64,000 bases of DNA, taken from the NCBI RefSeq assembly GCF_033100115.1, contig NZ_CP136910.1, positions 2,232,001 through 2,296,000 on the forward strand, written 5' to 3'. Positions 1 through 8,341 of the stretch are shown here, in pieces. Source of the DNA: Anaerocolumna sp. AGMB13020 (GTDB lineage: Bacteria; Bacillota; Clostridia; Lachnospirales; Lachnospiraceae). Both the position numbers and the translations under genes were made by a program. How positions within the stretch are numbered: the first letter of the stretch is position 1; every line of letters starts with the position of its first letter. The notes beneath the pieces were generated by a model. The model had not been told where the DNA came from. It made no database searches and saw only the letters and a list, made by a program, of their open reading frames with translations.

Positions 1-2511
1 TCCACAAATTATTCCATCTTCATCATATCGTATTCTTCCGTATGAAGTGCACTTCGCATCAAACTTATCTGATTTAACAATAACGATGCCTTCAGTTGTT
101 AACCATAAATCTGTGTCATTAACTAATTTACTTAGTCCTCTTTCTTCTATCACTGCCAGAACATCAGATTTGAAATATCTATTACCGCTTATTCTATTTA
201 TATAATGTTCAAGTTCAGTGTCATTCAGCCCTCTAACAAACAGTCGAGATTTGTTTTCCCGTTTTATCAGCTTTGTTTCTCGGCAATGTTTTGCTATCAT
301 TGAAACAAGTTCGTTTCTTAATGAATTTTTGGCTTTCAGCTTATTATACTCATCATTTCCCATCAACTGCTCCAGAAGAAAATCTGACCTTATCTCACTG
401 TCAGACTCATTGCTCGTAACAAACTTATCAGTAGGCAAAACAATATTGTTTTCATAACAAAACTGAAGCAACAAGGCCTCTGCGCTGCTTATATCATTCA
501 TATTGTTCAAGTTTTGTACTTTCTCCGTAATCATTTCAGTGAATGAATCAAGCATTTCCTGAGCAAAAAACATGAAAGTATATTTACCAAACAATTCATT
601 CACAATTTCCTCTGTTTTAGCATTCGGATCTTGAATAGATAATCTAAACTTTTCTATTTCTTCCGCAGACTTGGAAATTGGCGATAGCAAATCCTCTTGC
701 AGGCACTGATAATTAAACTTTAATAGCGGATTGCTTCTATCCTCTAGAAGTTCACACAATTTACTAAAGTATTCTTGAATAACCAAAATGTATTCTACAA
801 TTATATCCTGTTGCATCAAGCGTGATATAAACACTTCATTTTTGTCTCTTGCAACAAAGCTAGATATCTGATCTTTCATTTTGCTTCTACTTTCATATGT
901 ATCTTCAAAGCTTTTTTCATCATACTTAAATCCATCTATACAAGGAATACACTTATTGAAACGTATTGCATAAACCCTCGTAATCCCATTAAAGACAATT
1001 TCATATTTCTTTAAAAGGGAAAACTTCTGTATGTATATAAACTGCTTTTCCAATTCCCCTTTATCCGCATTTACGTCAGAAGGCATCGGAAAAAGATACT
1101 CAGCCGGAACTCTTTTTTTGAGTACCGAATAGTTCCATCTCGCATCAGCCCTATTAATATTATTAAAGAATTGATGCACGTAAAGACTACTTAAAATCTG
1201 TGCGTTCATAATTCGATTATAGTCTTCATTTACAAGCATCTTAAGATATTTCTCAGCCAGATCAGCTTCTCCAAGTTTCATATAAGCGAATATACATAGT
1301 TGCAATACTTCTAAGGAGTTACCCGCCTTTTCTGCAGCTATAGCTAATCTCATCAGTAAATCTTCCTTGTTAAATGTACCCATTTGAAGTAACAACTCAA
1401 CGTATTCAAGTTCACACATTGAAGCAATTTTATCTTCTCGTAAAAGACCATATTGATTACAAGCTTGATAGTTTTCAAAATGATTTTTTGCTTTTACTCT
1501 GTATTCATTTTCTACATTTTTTAGATCTTCTATTTCAAGCCTAATCATAGAAATTTCTTTATAAATATGAGCATCATCATTTTCGGCAGACTTTGTCCTA
1601 CATGCTTCTATTCTATCCAAATCTGCAGATCTGATAATCGCTTGATTATGGGCACTTATAGCTACCAGATTAGCCGTATGCCCAAATTGGTACCAGAATG
1701 GAGGATATGCCATAAAACTATCGCTAATTGCTTCAAGCCTTGCATATCTCCTATCGTCATCCGGATCCATTAATATGGCATTGTACTGATGTATCTGTCG
1801 CTCCGATAATCTATATTTATCCTCGAATCTATAGTGTTTTGACAACCTCCAGGCAGTATCAAACAACTCTCTTTTTAGTCCATCAAATTGTTCAATGGCA
1901 GACTTTTCAAGTTGCCACATTTCTCTCTCATACACTAATTTATTCTCTGCCTTCTGTTTTCTATAACTCATATAAGCAGTTCCAACAGATGCAGTAATAC
2001 TAACAGCCATCATTGCAGGACCCTGACTTAATCCCGTAGCAATCAATGCACCAACATTAGGAACCGCGGACCAAACCGCATTTTTCATCTTTTGTTGATA
2101 ATCACGTTCAACAAACTCCCGCTCTTTTTGATCTATTTTAAAGAATGTAACCGTATTAAGAATCTGCTTAAGGATATCTAGTAGAGCATCATTATCTGGC
2201 ATATTCTGGAGATTCAGGTTATTTAAAATCATGTCATATTCCTGCTCCATTACATTCAAATCCATATAATCAATTATCTGTGTCACGGAAACTGTGCATA
2301 GATTAAGTGCATACGCTGCCATTAAGGGCGTATTTATCTCATCTTCCATTATTATTTCTGATCCACCTACTTTTTCATCGGTGTCTTTAAGCTCGCTTCG
2401 CTCAGCTACAACCAACTGTGAATATGTATCTAGATTCTTCTGAGACTGCTCCAAATTATATTGCGTTTTTTGAAGCAAATCAAAGCGTTCCTTTCTATCA
2501 AACAATCCCAT
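1..2511 (-). CDS. Large protein of unknown function, 3' end beyond the window
   Basis: The frame is open from the ATG at 2511 to the window edge (837 codons) with no stop, so the C-terminus lies outside. A GGAGGG site sits 8 bases before the ATG. I do not recognise the family. Residues 1-145 are charged and probably helical; about 145-180 is a Gly/Ala-rich hydrophobic stretch that could be a membrane helix or hairpin; about 360-450 looks like TPR-type helical repeats; the last 60 visible residues have a beta pattern resembling small bacterial PH-like domains (weak inference). It starts 17 bases after the stop of the EEP-fold nuclease gene and is surely co-transcribed with it. Together they look like a nuclease plus a large sensor or membrane partner, next to a restriction operon. 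Confidence 0.85.
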   Translation of the reverse strand, partial: MGLFDRKERFDLLQKTQYNLEQSQKNLDTYSQLVVAERSELKDTDEKVGGSEIIMEDEINTPLMAAYALNLCTVSVTQIIDYMDLNVMEQEYDMILNNLNLQNMPDNDALLDILKQILNTVTFFKIDQKEREFVERDYQQKMKNAVWSAVPNVGALIATGLSQGPAMMAVSITASVGTAYMSYRKQKAENKLVYEREMWQLEKSAIEQFDGLKRELFDTAWRLSKHYRFEDKYRLSERQIHQYNAILMDPDDDRRYARLEAISDSFMAYPPFWYQFGHTANLVAISAHNQAIIRSADLDRIEACRTKSAENDDAHIYKEISMIRLEIEDLKNVENEYRVKAKNHFENYQACNQYGLLREDKIASMCELEYVELLLQMGTFNKEDLLMRLAIAAEKAGNSLEVLQLCIFAYMKLGEADLAEKYLKMLVNEDYNRIMNAQILSSLYVHQFFNNINRADARWNYSVLKKRVPAEYLFPMPSDVNADKGELEKQFIYIQKFSLLKKYEIVFNGITRVYAIRFNKCIPCIDGFKYDEKSFEDTYESRSKMKDQISSFVARDKNEVFISRLMQQDIIVEYILVIQEYFSKLCELLEDRSNPLLKFNYQCLQEDLLSPISKSAEEIEKFRLSIQDPNAKTEEIVNELFGKYTFMFFAQEMLDSFTEMITEKVQNLNNMNDISSAEALLLQFCYENNIVLPTDKFVTSNESDSEIRSDFLLEQLMGNDEYNKLKAKNSLRNELVSMIAKHCRETKLIKRENKSRLFVRGLNDTELEHYINRISGNRYFKSDVLAVIEERGLSKLVNDTDLWLTTEGIVIVKSDKFDAKCTSYGRIRYDEDGIICG

Positions 2512-2528
2512 ATTCGTTTCCCTCCATC

Positions 2529-3578
2529 TTAAATATTTCTTTTTGATATCGATATAGTCATCATTATTGGCAAATGGTCTGATATCTTTTCTCGATACGC
2601 CTCATATTCATTACGAAAAGGATTTCCCGCCGAATCTTCCATTGTTTGATAAATTACTTGATAAACATCTGGCGCATCAATTCGTTTACTCTTTATGCCT
2701 ATACTGTCTTCCATCCTTGCTTCATATGAAAAATGGTCATAGTTATTTGCTAAATTGTTCTCTCCAAAATAAACCGCATCTGGGTCCTTTCGAGATTTGC
2801 CTCGAATGGTAGTTTTTTGTTCTTGTATGGTTTTTATTACATGCTTTCCGTATTCAAATCTTTGAACATCTAATGGCATAGTTGCTCTTTGATCTAAGGA
2901 ATTCGACTCCATTAAACACATATTGTAATCACCAAGAATAAAAGTTAGAACCTGTCTCGTACCAATACCAGAAGAGTAAACTCTCTGATATATTTCATTT
3001 GCTAAAACTTTATACTCTCTAATTCTTTCCTCAATATCTGTTGTAGCCGAATCTTTCTCCTCAAAAGAAACATCTTCTATTGGAGTCTTTTTAAAAACTA
3101 TATGAGTGTTAATTAGCCTGATTTCCGTATTACAGCTTTTAATCACAAATCTTCCATAAAAAGGGGGCCTTATTACTTTTCCCCCATTCAAATATATGTC
3201 TGGTTCACTGGTTTCCCCTCTTTTATTAATAGGTAATCCCACCCTGTTTTTTTTCCATATAAATGCATATCCTTCTTCTGCACTTTTACCGCCAACCTGT
3301 GAAATAGGTTTTGCCCATCGACTTTCCCAGTTTCTTGTTTCACAGAAATATCGATCTCGTGCGTTATTCGCCGAACTTCCCCCTTCACATATTATCGATC
3401 CATCTATACAAATCATTATTTCCTTTAATGCTTCTTTATTTGATATCTCTTGAACAGCTACAATATCTATGCGATTTGATTTAATTAGTTCTCCTATTTT
3501 CTTTAAATCCTTTTTTAGCATTGAATTTCGGCCTAATTTTTGGATATTAAATGAACCTACTCTATAATCAGATGCCAT
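2529..3578 (-). CDS. Endonuclease/exonuclease/phosphatase (EEP) fold protein
   Basis: A 349-residue protein of the EEP superfamily (DNase I, exonuclease III, inositol phosphatase fold), predicted to hydrolyse phosphodiester bonds with Mg2+. All active-site blocks are visible: Asn11 in GSFNIQ, Glu44 in AVQE, His159 in INTH, Asp217/Asn219 in GDYN, and Asp334/His335 in SDH. There is no signal peptide, so a cytoplasmic nuclease or phosphatase is likely. The ATG at 3578 is chosen because GGAGG lies 9 bases before it; the frame extends upstream to 3611 without a better site. It forms a two-gene unit with the large unknown gene downstream. An IS200 remnant lies about 100 bases upstream and may have displaced its original promoter. 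The substrate is unknown. Confidence 0.88.
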   Translation of the reverse strand: MASDYRVGSFNIQKLGRNSMLKKDLKKIGELIKSNRIDIVAVQEISNKEALKEIMICIDGSIICEGGSSANNARDRYFCETRNWESRWAKPISQVGGKSAEEGYAFIWKKNRVGLPINKRGETSEPDIYLNGGKVIRPPFYGRFVIKSCNTEIRLINTHIVFKKTPIEDVSFEEKDSATTDIEERIREYKVLANEIYQRVYSSGIGTRQVLTFILGDYNMCLMESNSLDQRATMPLDVQRFEYGKHVIKTIQEQKTTIRGKSRKDPDAVYFGENNLANNYDHFSYEARMEDSIGIKSKRIDAPDVYQVIYQTMEDSAGNPFRNEYEAYREKISDHLPIMMTISISKRNI

Positions 3579-3699
3579 GCTATTTTCCTCCAGCATATTT
3601 TTGCTTATCATTCCAGAGAATACTCCGTTAGATGTCCATTAACAACACCTGCCTACTTTGCTTTTTCTTTTGACTTAATATAATAAATGTGATCAAAAA

Positions 3700-4370
3700 T
3701 CTAAGTCATCAACCACCAGTTCAACTGGTGGTTTGAAATTAGCCCTCAAAAGGGCTATGTTACTGCTCGCCCAAGAGGGCGGTATCGAAAGCACTTATAC
3801 TGGTCCGCTATAAAGCGGTACTTCTTGAATCTTCTTTTCTAGATTCTTCTGCTTGCTCTTTTATATACTTTTGAACCGCTTCATCTGTTATATTACCAAT
3901 TGTTTCAACATAATATCCTCTAGCCCAAAAGACTTTATCCCATTTGCTCTGTAACTCTGGATGTCTATCATAACCATTAATGTACTTTTACCTTTTAAGT
4001 ATCCCATAAAATCGGAAATACTTATCTTTGGTGGTATTGCCACACTTAAATGTACATGGTCTATACATACTGCCCCTGCTATAATATCCACATTTTTGTA
4101 CTTGCATAATGTGCTTATTATTTCTCTAACGTCATCTCTGACTTTCCCATACAACACTTTCTTTCTATATTTCGGAATAAATACAATATGATATTGGCAT
4201 TTCCATTTTGTATGTGATAAACTTCTATTGTCCATATGGACCACCTCCTGCGATTAAGTTTGGCTTGCGACACCATTCTTAATATATCACAGGAGGTTTT
4301 TTATTGAAATCCTCACCGTCTTCAACTATTCCATTCTCCCCAGCATAGCTGGGGGATTAGCATTTTCATT
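3700..4370 (-). mobile_element. IS200/IS605-type insertion sequence (decayed)
   Basis: The element is recognised from its Y1 transposase and the subterminal hairpins typical of IS200. Beyond the 3' end of the transposase gene, 3711-3733 is a perfect 11-bp-arm palindrome, followed by smaller hairpins at 3741-3756 and about 3767-3780. On the other side 4338-4354 is a CCCCAGC/GCTGGGG hairpin. There are no terminal inverted repeats or target duplication, as expected for this family. Limits are approximate to about 20 bases. Confidence 0.8.
3808..4235 (-). pseudogene. tnpA: IS200 transposase TnpA, frameshifted
   Basis: The N-terminal part reads as a normal IS200 Y1-HUH single-strand transposase: SLSHTKW start, YHIVFIPKYR, and the HUH motif in CIDHVHLSVAIPPK. 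After KGKSTLMV the frame is lost. A shift of one base near 3970-3974 restores YDRHPELQSKWDKVFWARG and YYVETIGNITDEA, carrying the catalytic tyrosine region, and runs to a stop at 3808. One base therefore appears deleted and the product is split before the active-site tyrosine. ATG at 4235 is preferred (AGGAGG 8 bases upstream). A sequencing error is the main alternative explanation. Confidence 0.85.
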
Positions 4371-4481
4371 TATTATCCTCTTTTGTTCGTTTATTAATCA
4401 AAACTCTACTCGCATTTTAGTGAACTTTAGTGTTTCAGATATACTTTGGAAATTCATTATAGTATGAACAACCTTTTCAAT

Positions 4482-4775
4482 TTATTTTCTTTGTAATGCC
4501 CCTTTCTTTTCAGGCACCGTACTGACGTCAATGTCACTCATATCTGTGAAATAGATTAAGAATTCATTTTCCAATTTTTCATCCTCAGTACCTTGTTTTA
4601 ACTTTGCAATATCTTGTAGTATTTGAACAGCTTGTTCATCTTCAAAATATCTATGTAATCCCGTACTCCATTTGGGTACATCCGGTTGGTTAGTATTCGC
4701 ATAGTACTTCCAAAAAAGCATTTTATGAGCTTCTTCTGGCGAAAGTTTAATTCGATACTTTGATCTTGTAGTCAC
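4482..4775 (-). CDS. Small protein of unknown function
   Basis: A 97-residue, highly charged soluble protein starting at GTG (4775), with GAGGG 4 bases upstream; a stop lies a few codons further up, so no longer version exists with a normal start. No domain is recognised and there is no signal peptide or membrane segment. It contains a central EDEQAVQILQDIAKL helix and an acidic C-terminal half. It sits between the PC4-like gene (232 bases away) and the IS200 remnant, in the same direction as the restriction operon, and may be a passenger of the island. Confidence 0.5.
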   Translation of the reverse strand: MTTRSKYRIKLSPEEAHKMLFWKYYANTNQPDVPKWSTGLHRYFEDEQAVQILQDIAKLKQGTEDEKLENEFLIYFTDMSDIDVSTVPEKKGALQRK

Positions 4776-5007
4776 ATAACCCTCGTCCAGAGATCTCCTT
4801 CATATGTCTGATCAACAAGAAATACCCCAAAATGTATCTATTATTTTCATCAGAATTTGGATCACTAATAAAACAATATCATTATTTGGAATATTTTACA
4901 ATATTTTATCAAATATCCCATCTGTTACCTCCACCTCATGATGTTCATGAAACATGTCACTGTGTACCTTATGCTTTAATTATACAAATTATCAATATAA
5001 TCATTCT

Positions 5008-5217
5008 TTAATACAGAAGCTCTTTCAACTTATCTACTTCTTCCTTCGTCAGCGTAACCCCTTTTCCCATCTTTTCATGACCCGGAGCCCACTCACGAAT
5101 ATCATACTTTGGAGCCGCATCATTCCAGCTGATGAGATTCAATTCTTTTCTCCAACCCTTTGCGTTTTCTGATAAAACTCCGATTTCTTCTATTATTTCA
5201 TATTTAATGTCAGCCAT
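5008..5217 (-). CDS. PC4/YdbC-like single-stranded DNA-binding protein
   Basis: A 69-residue protein matching the YdbC family (PC4 C-terminal domain fold), known to bind single-stranded nucleic acid as a dimer. Visible family landmarks are LSENAKGWRKELNLISWND, KYDIREWAPGHEKMGKG and the C-terminal VTLTKEE helix. It starts 12 bases after the stop of the type III Res gene, so it is the last gene of the restriction operon. YdbC proteins are usually free-standing housekeeping genes; the tight coupling to Res suggests, but does not prove, a role with DNA unwound by the helicase. Confidence 0.85.
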   Translation of the reverse strand: MADIKYEIIEEIGVLSENAKGWRKELNLISWNDAAPKYDIREWAPGHEKMGKGVTLTKEEVDKLKELLY

Positions 5218-5229
5218 AATACACCTTCC

Positions 5230-8200
5230 TTATTCCAATTCACTTTCTTTTACACCGAACTTTGCTCTAAAATGCTCATAGCTATTAACCCAGTCAAAAT
5301 TCACCGTGTCAGATACCGCTTTGAAATGCAGTTTACCACACTTGATTTTATTAATCTCCATGGTCTGTAATGTATTATCTGCTTTTCCTGCTTTTGTTTC
5401 TACTATGAAGTAAATGCCAAGCTCTGGTTGCTTCAATCCTTCTTTGCGACATATAATTGCCCAGTCCGGAGAATAACTACCGTAAGGCGTATCAATTACA
5501 AATCCGCCTTTTTTCAACTTAGTGAACATCAGAACATTCTGATTGTTCTCTAATTTCTCAGCGAACTCCTTCTCTCCCTTGCTGTCCATTTTATAATATG
5601 CATTCATAGCAGAACTACGGTCATTATTAGCTTGAAACACGCGCCATTCATTCTCAAAATCTTCTTCACTAATAGTATCCAATTCAAATATGTTTCTGGC
5701 ATCGGTCTCATATCCATTAATCACTTCATACGATGTGATATTTTCAGCCTTTGCATCATTTAGCTTTTTACGGACTTTTTGTGTAACCGCATCCAGGATA
5801 TCCTGGTTATTTAATAATTCTCTTTTTTCTATTCCTTTAATAATCTTGAAAATTGCCAATCTCGGGAGCATTGTATGAAACATGATATAATTCGCTATTT
5901 CAAAATCACTCTTTGTCTCGCATGTAATATCAATCTCCATTCCACCAACTTTATAATTGGTTCCTTCCATCACAAACATCGCAGAATCAGTAAATGTTCC
6001 TTTACCTGTCTCTATTTCATAAACATTCTTCGCTCTCATAAAGCGTAAGAAATCATTCAGCTCCCAGATACAGTCATTGATGAATTTATCCTTATCAATT
6101 TGGAACTTATATATTGTTTTCTTTGACAAATGACTGCATAAGGTGTAATAGAAGTCCTTAAATTCATCCTGTGAAACAAAAGAGCGCACACGGTTTTCAT
6201 AAGGTTCGTTATCACCATTACGAACCTCAATCTTTCGGCTGCCTTTTTGAATCATTAGCTCTTTAAACTGCTTCTTAATATTCTCTGTATGCTCTGCGAG
6301 GGTTTCGTCATTAAAGTTTAAATTTTCAAAAAGCTTCGTTGTCTGTTCCGGTGTTCCACTTAAAATATTTGATACATTCATAACACCATTAGAAATCAAT
6401 TCCTGCTTAAATGTATCTACAAGATCTGCAGTAATCTTAGTTACCGGTACACCTGCATTTTTCAAGGTCGAAATCAGAACTTCAGCAGTAACCTCATTCT
6501 TATCATAGTTCATGTTATCGTTGAAATCTTTTTGAAGCGCTGATGCAAAATGGTCATAATAGTCATTTGCAATTACAGTCAGCTGATTAATTCCTGCATC
6601 AAGGCATCTATTACCTGTAATATCTACCGGTAGTCGTAGTCCTCGTCCAATTTCCTGCTTCTTTGCAATATCCGAACCACTGGCTTTCAAAGTACAAAGG
6701 GTAAATACATTCGGATTATCCCATCCTTCGCGTAATGCGGAATGAGAAAAAATAAATGCCAGTGGCTCATCAAAAGAAATTAACTCATCCTTCTTTTCTA
6801 ATATTAAACTGATTCCTCTATCAATATCTTCCTGTGATTTCGCTTTTACATTGGCATTGGCATCATCTACCGAAGAATCCCAATCCTCAATCTCAACTAT
6901 ATTTTTCTTTGCATCCATCGCAAAATAACCCTCTCGCACCGCCTGAACATTTTTATAGTCAGGAAAAAACTCTTTGTTTTTTTCGATAGCTGAACCATAC
7001 GTTTTTATAGCTTTTTCATACTCTTCATCAAAAATACGTAGGTATTCACCTCTTCCATCTGGAGCTGTGTTATCACGCACCTTATCAACGGAATCGATAA
7101 AGAACAATGTTAGAGCCTTTATTTTCCTTCCCTTTTTGAGAATGGTAAGCTGCTTTTCAAAGTTATTCTTAATTGCTAACCTAATCTGGATGCGAACTGC
7201 TTCATTCTTTTCTATCTCATAATTGCTGTGTCCCTGCTCCAGATAAATAATCTTATCCATTGTAGCAATCGCTAAAGGCTTCAGCTTATGTGGTTCTTCT
7301 GCTATACGCACATTCTTATATTGTGGCAGATTACCGGATAGTTCATCAAGAGAAGCTCCCCCTCGCACATCCACTGTTTTAAAACGGATGACTCCTCCCT
7401 GTTCCTGTTTATATATCTCAATTCTTGCCTTCAAATCAGAAGTAAAAGACACATAACGAATATAAGGATAATCTTTTGGTATTACTCCATGCACCGTCTT
7501 AACCTCAATCTTTTTAACAAGGTCCTTCTGATACGCAGCATATGAATCAAGCTTATAAACCTGATTATATAATTGTTTATGTGTTGCAGAATACCTGAGA
7601 GTAAATAAGGGCTGTAGCTCTTCAATGGCCTTCAGTGATTTTGATTTATTTTTCTTTGTTCCTTCAATCTTCTGTGGCTCATCAATAATTACAATCGGCT
7701 TGATATATTTGATATCTTCCCAGATAATCTGTCCATACTCATCCTCAACACGAATCTTATTGGTGTCCTTATTAAATGCTTGAATATTCATAACGCAGAT
7801 ACTCAAATCATTGCTTTCTACCAACTTGGAGCTAACCTGTTTTGGGTTGCCACTATCATAAATAAAGCTATGTTTAGAAATATCCATATTATACAAACGC
7901 TTAAAGTGGTCTTGAAGCTGCTCTATCGATTTCTCTACACCTTTACGAATAGCAATGGATGGAACAACAATTATAAATTTCTTAAACCCATATTCTTGAT
8001 AAAGCTCTAAAATGGTCCGTAAATACACATAGGTTTTACCTGTACCTGTCTCCATCTCAATAGTAAAATTATTACCATCCGTTAGTGCATTATCTGCAAA
8101 TAAATCATTAGAGAGCTGTATACCTCTAAGATTCTCTAATAACCTGCTTCCTACTACAATATCATTATTTCTTACAGGGTCTCTTTCACCTGTTTTTCTG

Positions 8201-8328
8201 ATACGATTTGGGCGATAGATACCATCTATCTGCCTGGATAATCCTTTAAATAAATTAACAGTAGAATTAATAGCCTTTAACTGATAATCCAAGTCATCAC
8301 TGAACTGGAATGCAATACGTTTTCCCAT
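5230..8328 (-). CDS. res: Type III restriction enzyme, Res subunit
   Basis: A 1032-residue DNA translocase/endonuclease that cuts unmodified DNA as a complex with Mod. The superfamily 2 helicase core is visible: Walker A METGTGKT at about 92-99, the DEPQ box in VVIIDEPQKIEG near 210, SATHK (motif III), and motif VI in EIGRGLRLP. The C-terminal nuclease is a PD-(D/E)xK domain: SPDWAII near 953 and VETK near 976-979. DEPQ in place of DEAH or DECH is common in this family. Length is within the usual 900-1050. It lies 13 bases after mod. No frameshift or missing catalytic residue is seen, so it should be active. Confidence 0.95.
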   Translation of the reverse strand: MGKRIAFQFSDDLDYQLKAINSTVNLFKGLSRQIDGIYRPNRIRKTGERDPVRNNDIVVGSRLLENLRGIQLSNDLFADNALTDGNNFTIEMETGTGKTYVYLRTILELYQEYGFKKFIIVVPSIAIRKGVEKSIEQLQDHFKRLYNMDISKHSFIYDSGNPKQVSSKLVESNDLSICVMNIQAFNKDTNKIRVEDEYGQIIWEDIKYIKPIVIIDEPQKIEGTKKNKSKSLKAIEELQPLFTLRYSATHKQLYNQVYKLDSYAAYQKDLVKKIEVKTVHGVIPKDYPYIRYVSFTSDLKARIEIYKQEQGGVIRFKTVDVRGGASLDELSGNLPQYKNVRIAEEPHKLKPLAIATMDKIIYLEQGHSNYEIEKNEAVRIQIRLAIKNNFEKQLTILKKGRKIKALTLFFIDSVDKVRDNTAPDGRGEYLRIFDEEYEKAIKTYGSAIEKNKEFFPDYKNVQAVREGYFAMDAKKNIVEIEDWDSSVDDANANVKAKSQEDIDRGISLILEKKDELISFDEPLAFIFSHSALREGWDNPNVFTLCTLKASGSDIAKKQEIGRGLRLPVDITGNRCLDAGINQLTVIANDYYDHFASALQKDFNDNMNYDKNEVTAEVLISTLKNAGVPVTKITADLVDTFKQELISNGVMNVSNILSGTPEQTTKLFENLNFNDETLAEHTENIKKQFKELMIQKGSRKIEVRNGDNEPYENRVRSFVSQDEFKDFYYTLCSHLSKKTIYKFQIDKDKFINDCIWELNDFLRFMRAKNVYEIETGKGTFTDSAMFVMEGTNYKVGGMEIDITCETKSDFEIANYIMFHTMLPRLAIFKIIKGIEKRELLNNQDILDAVTQKVRKKLNDAKAENITSYEVINGYETDARNIFELDTISEEDFENEWRVFQANNDRSSAMNAYYKMDSKGEKEFAEKLENNQNVLMFTKLKKGGFVIDTPYGSYSPDWAIICRKEGLKQPELGIYFIVETKAGKADNTLQTMEINKIKCGKLHFKAVSDTVNFDWVNSYEHFRAKFGVKESELE

Positions 8329-8341
8329 AATTCAATCCTCC

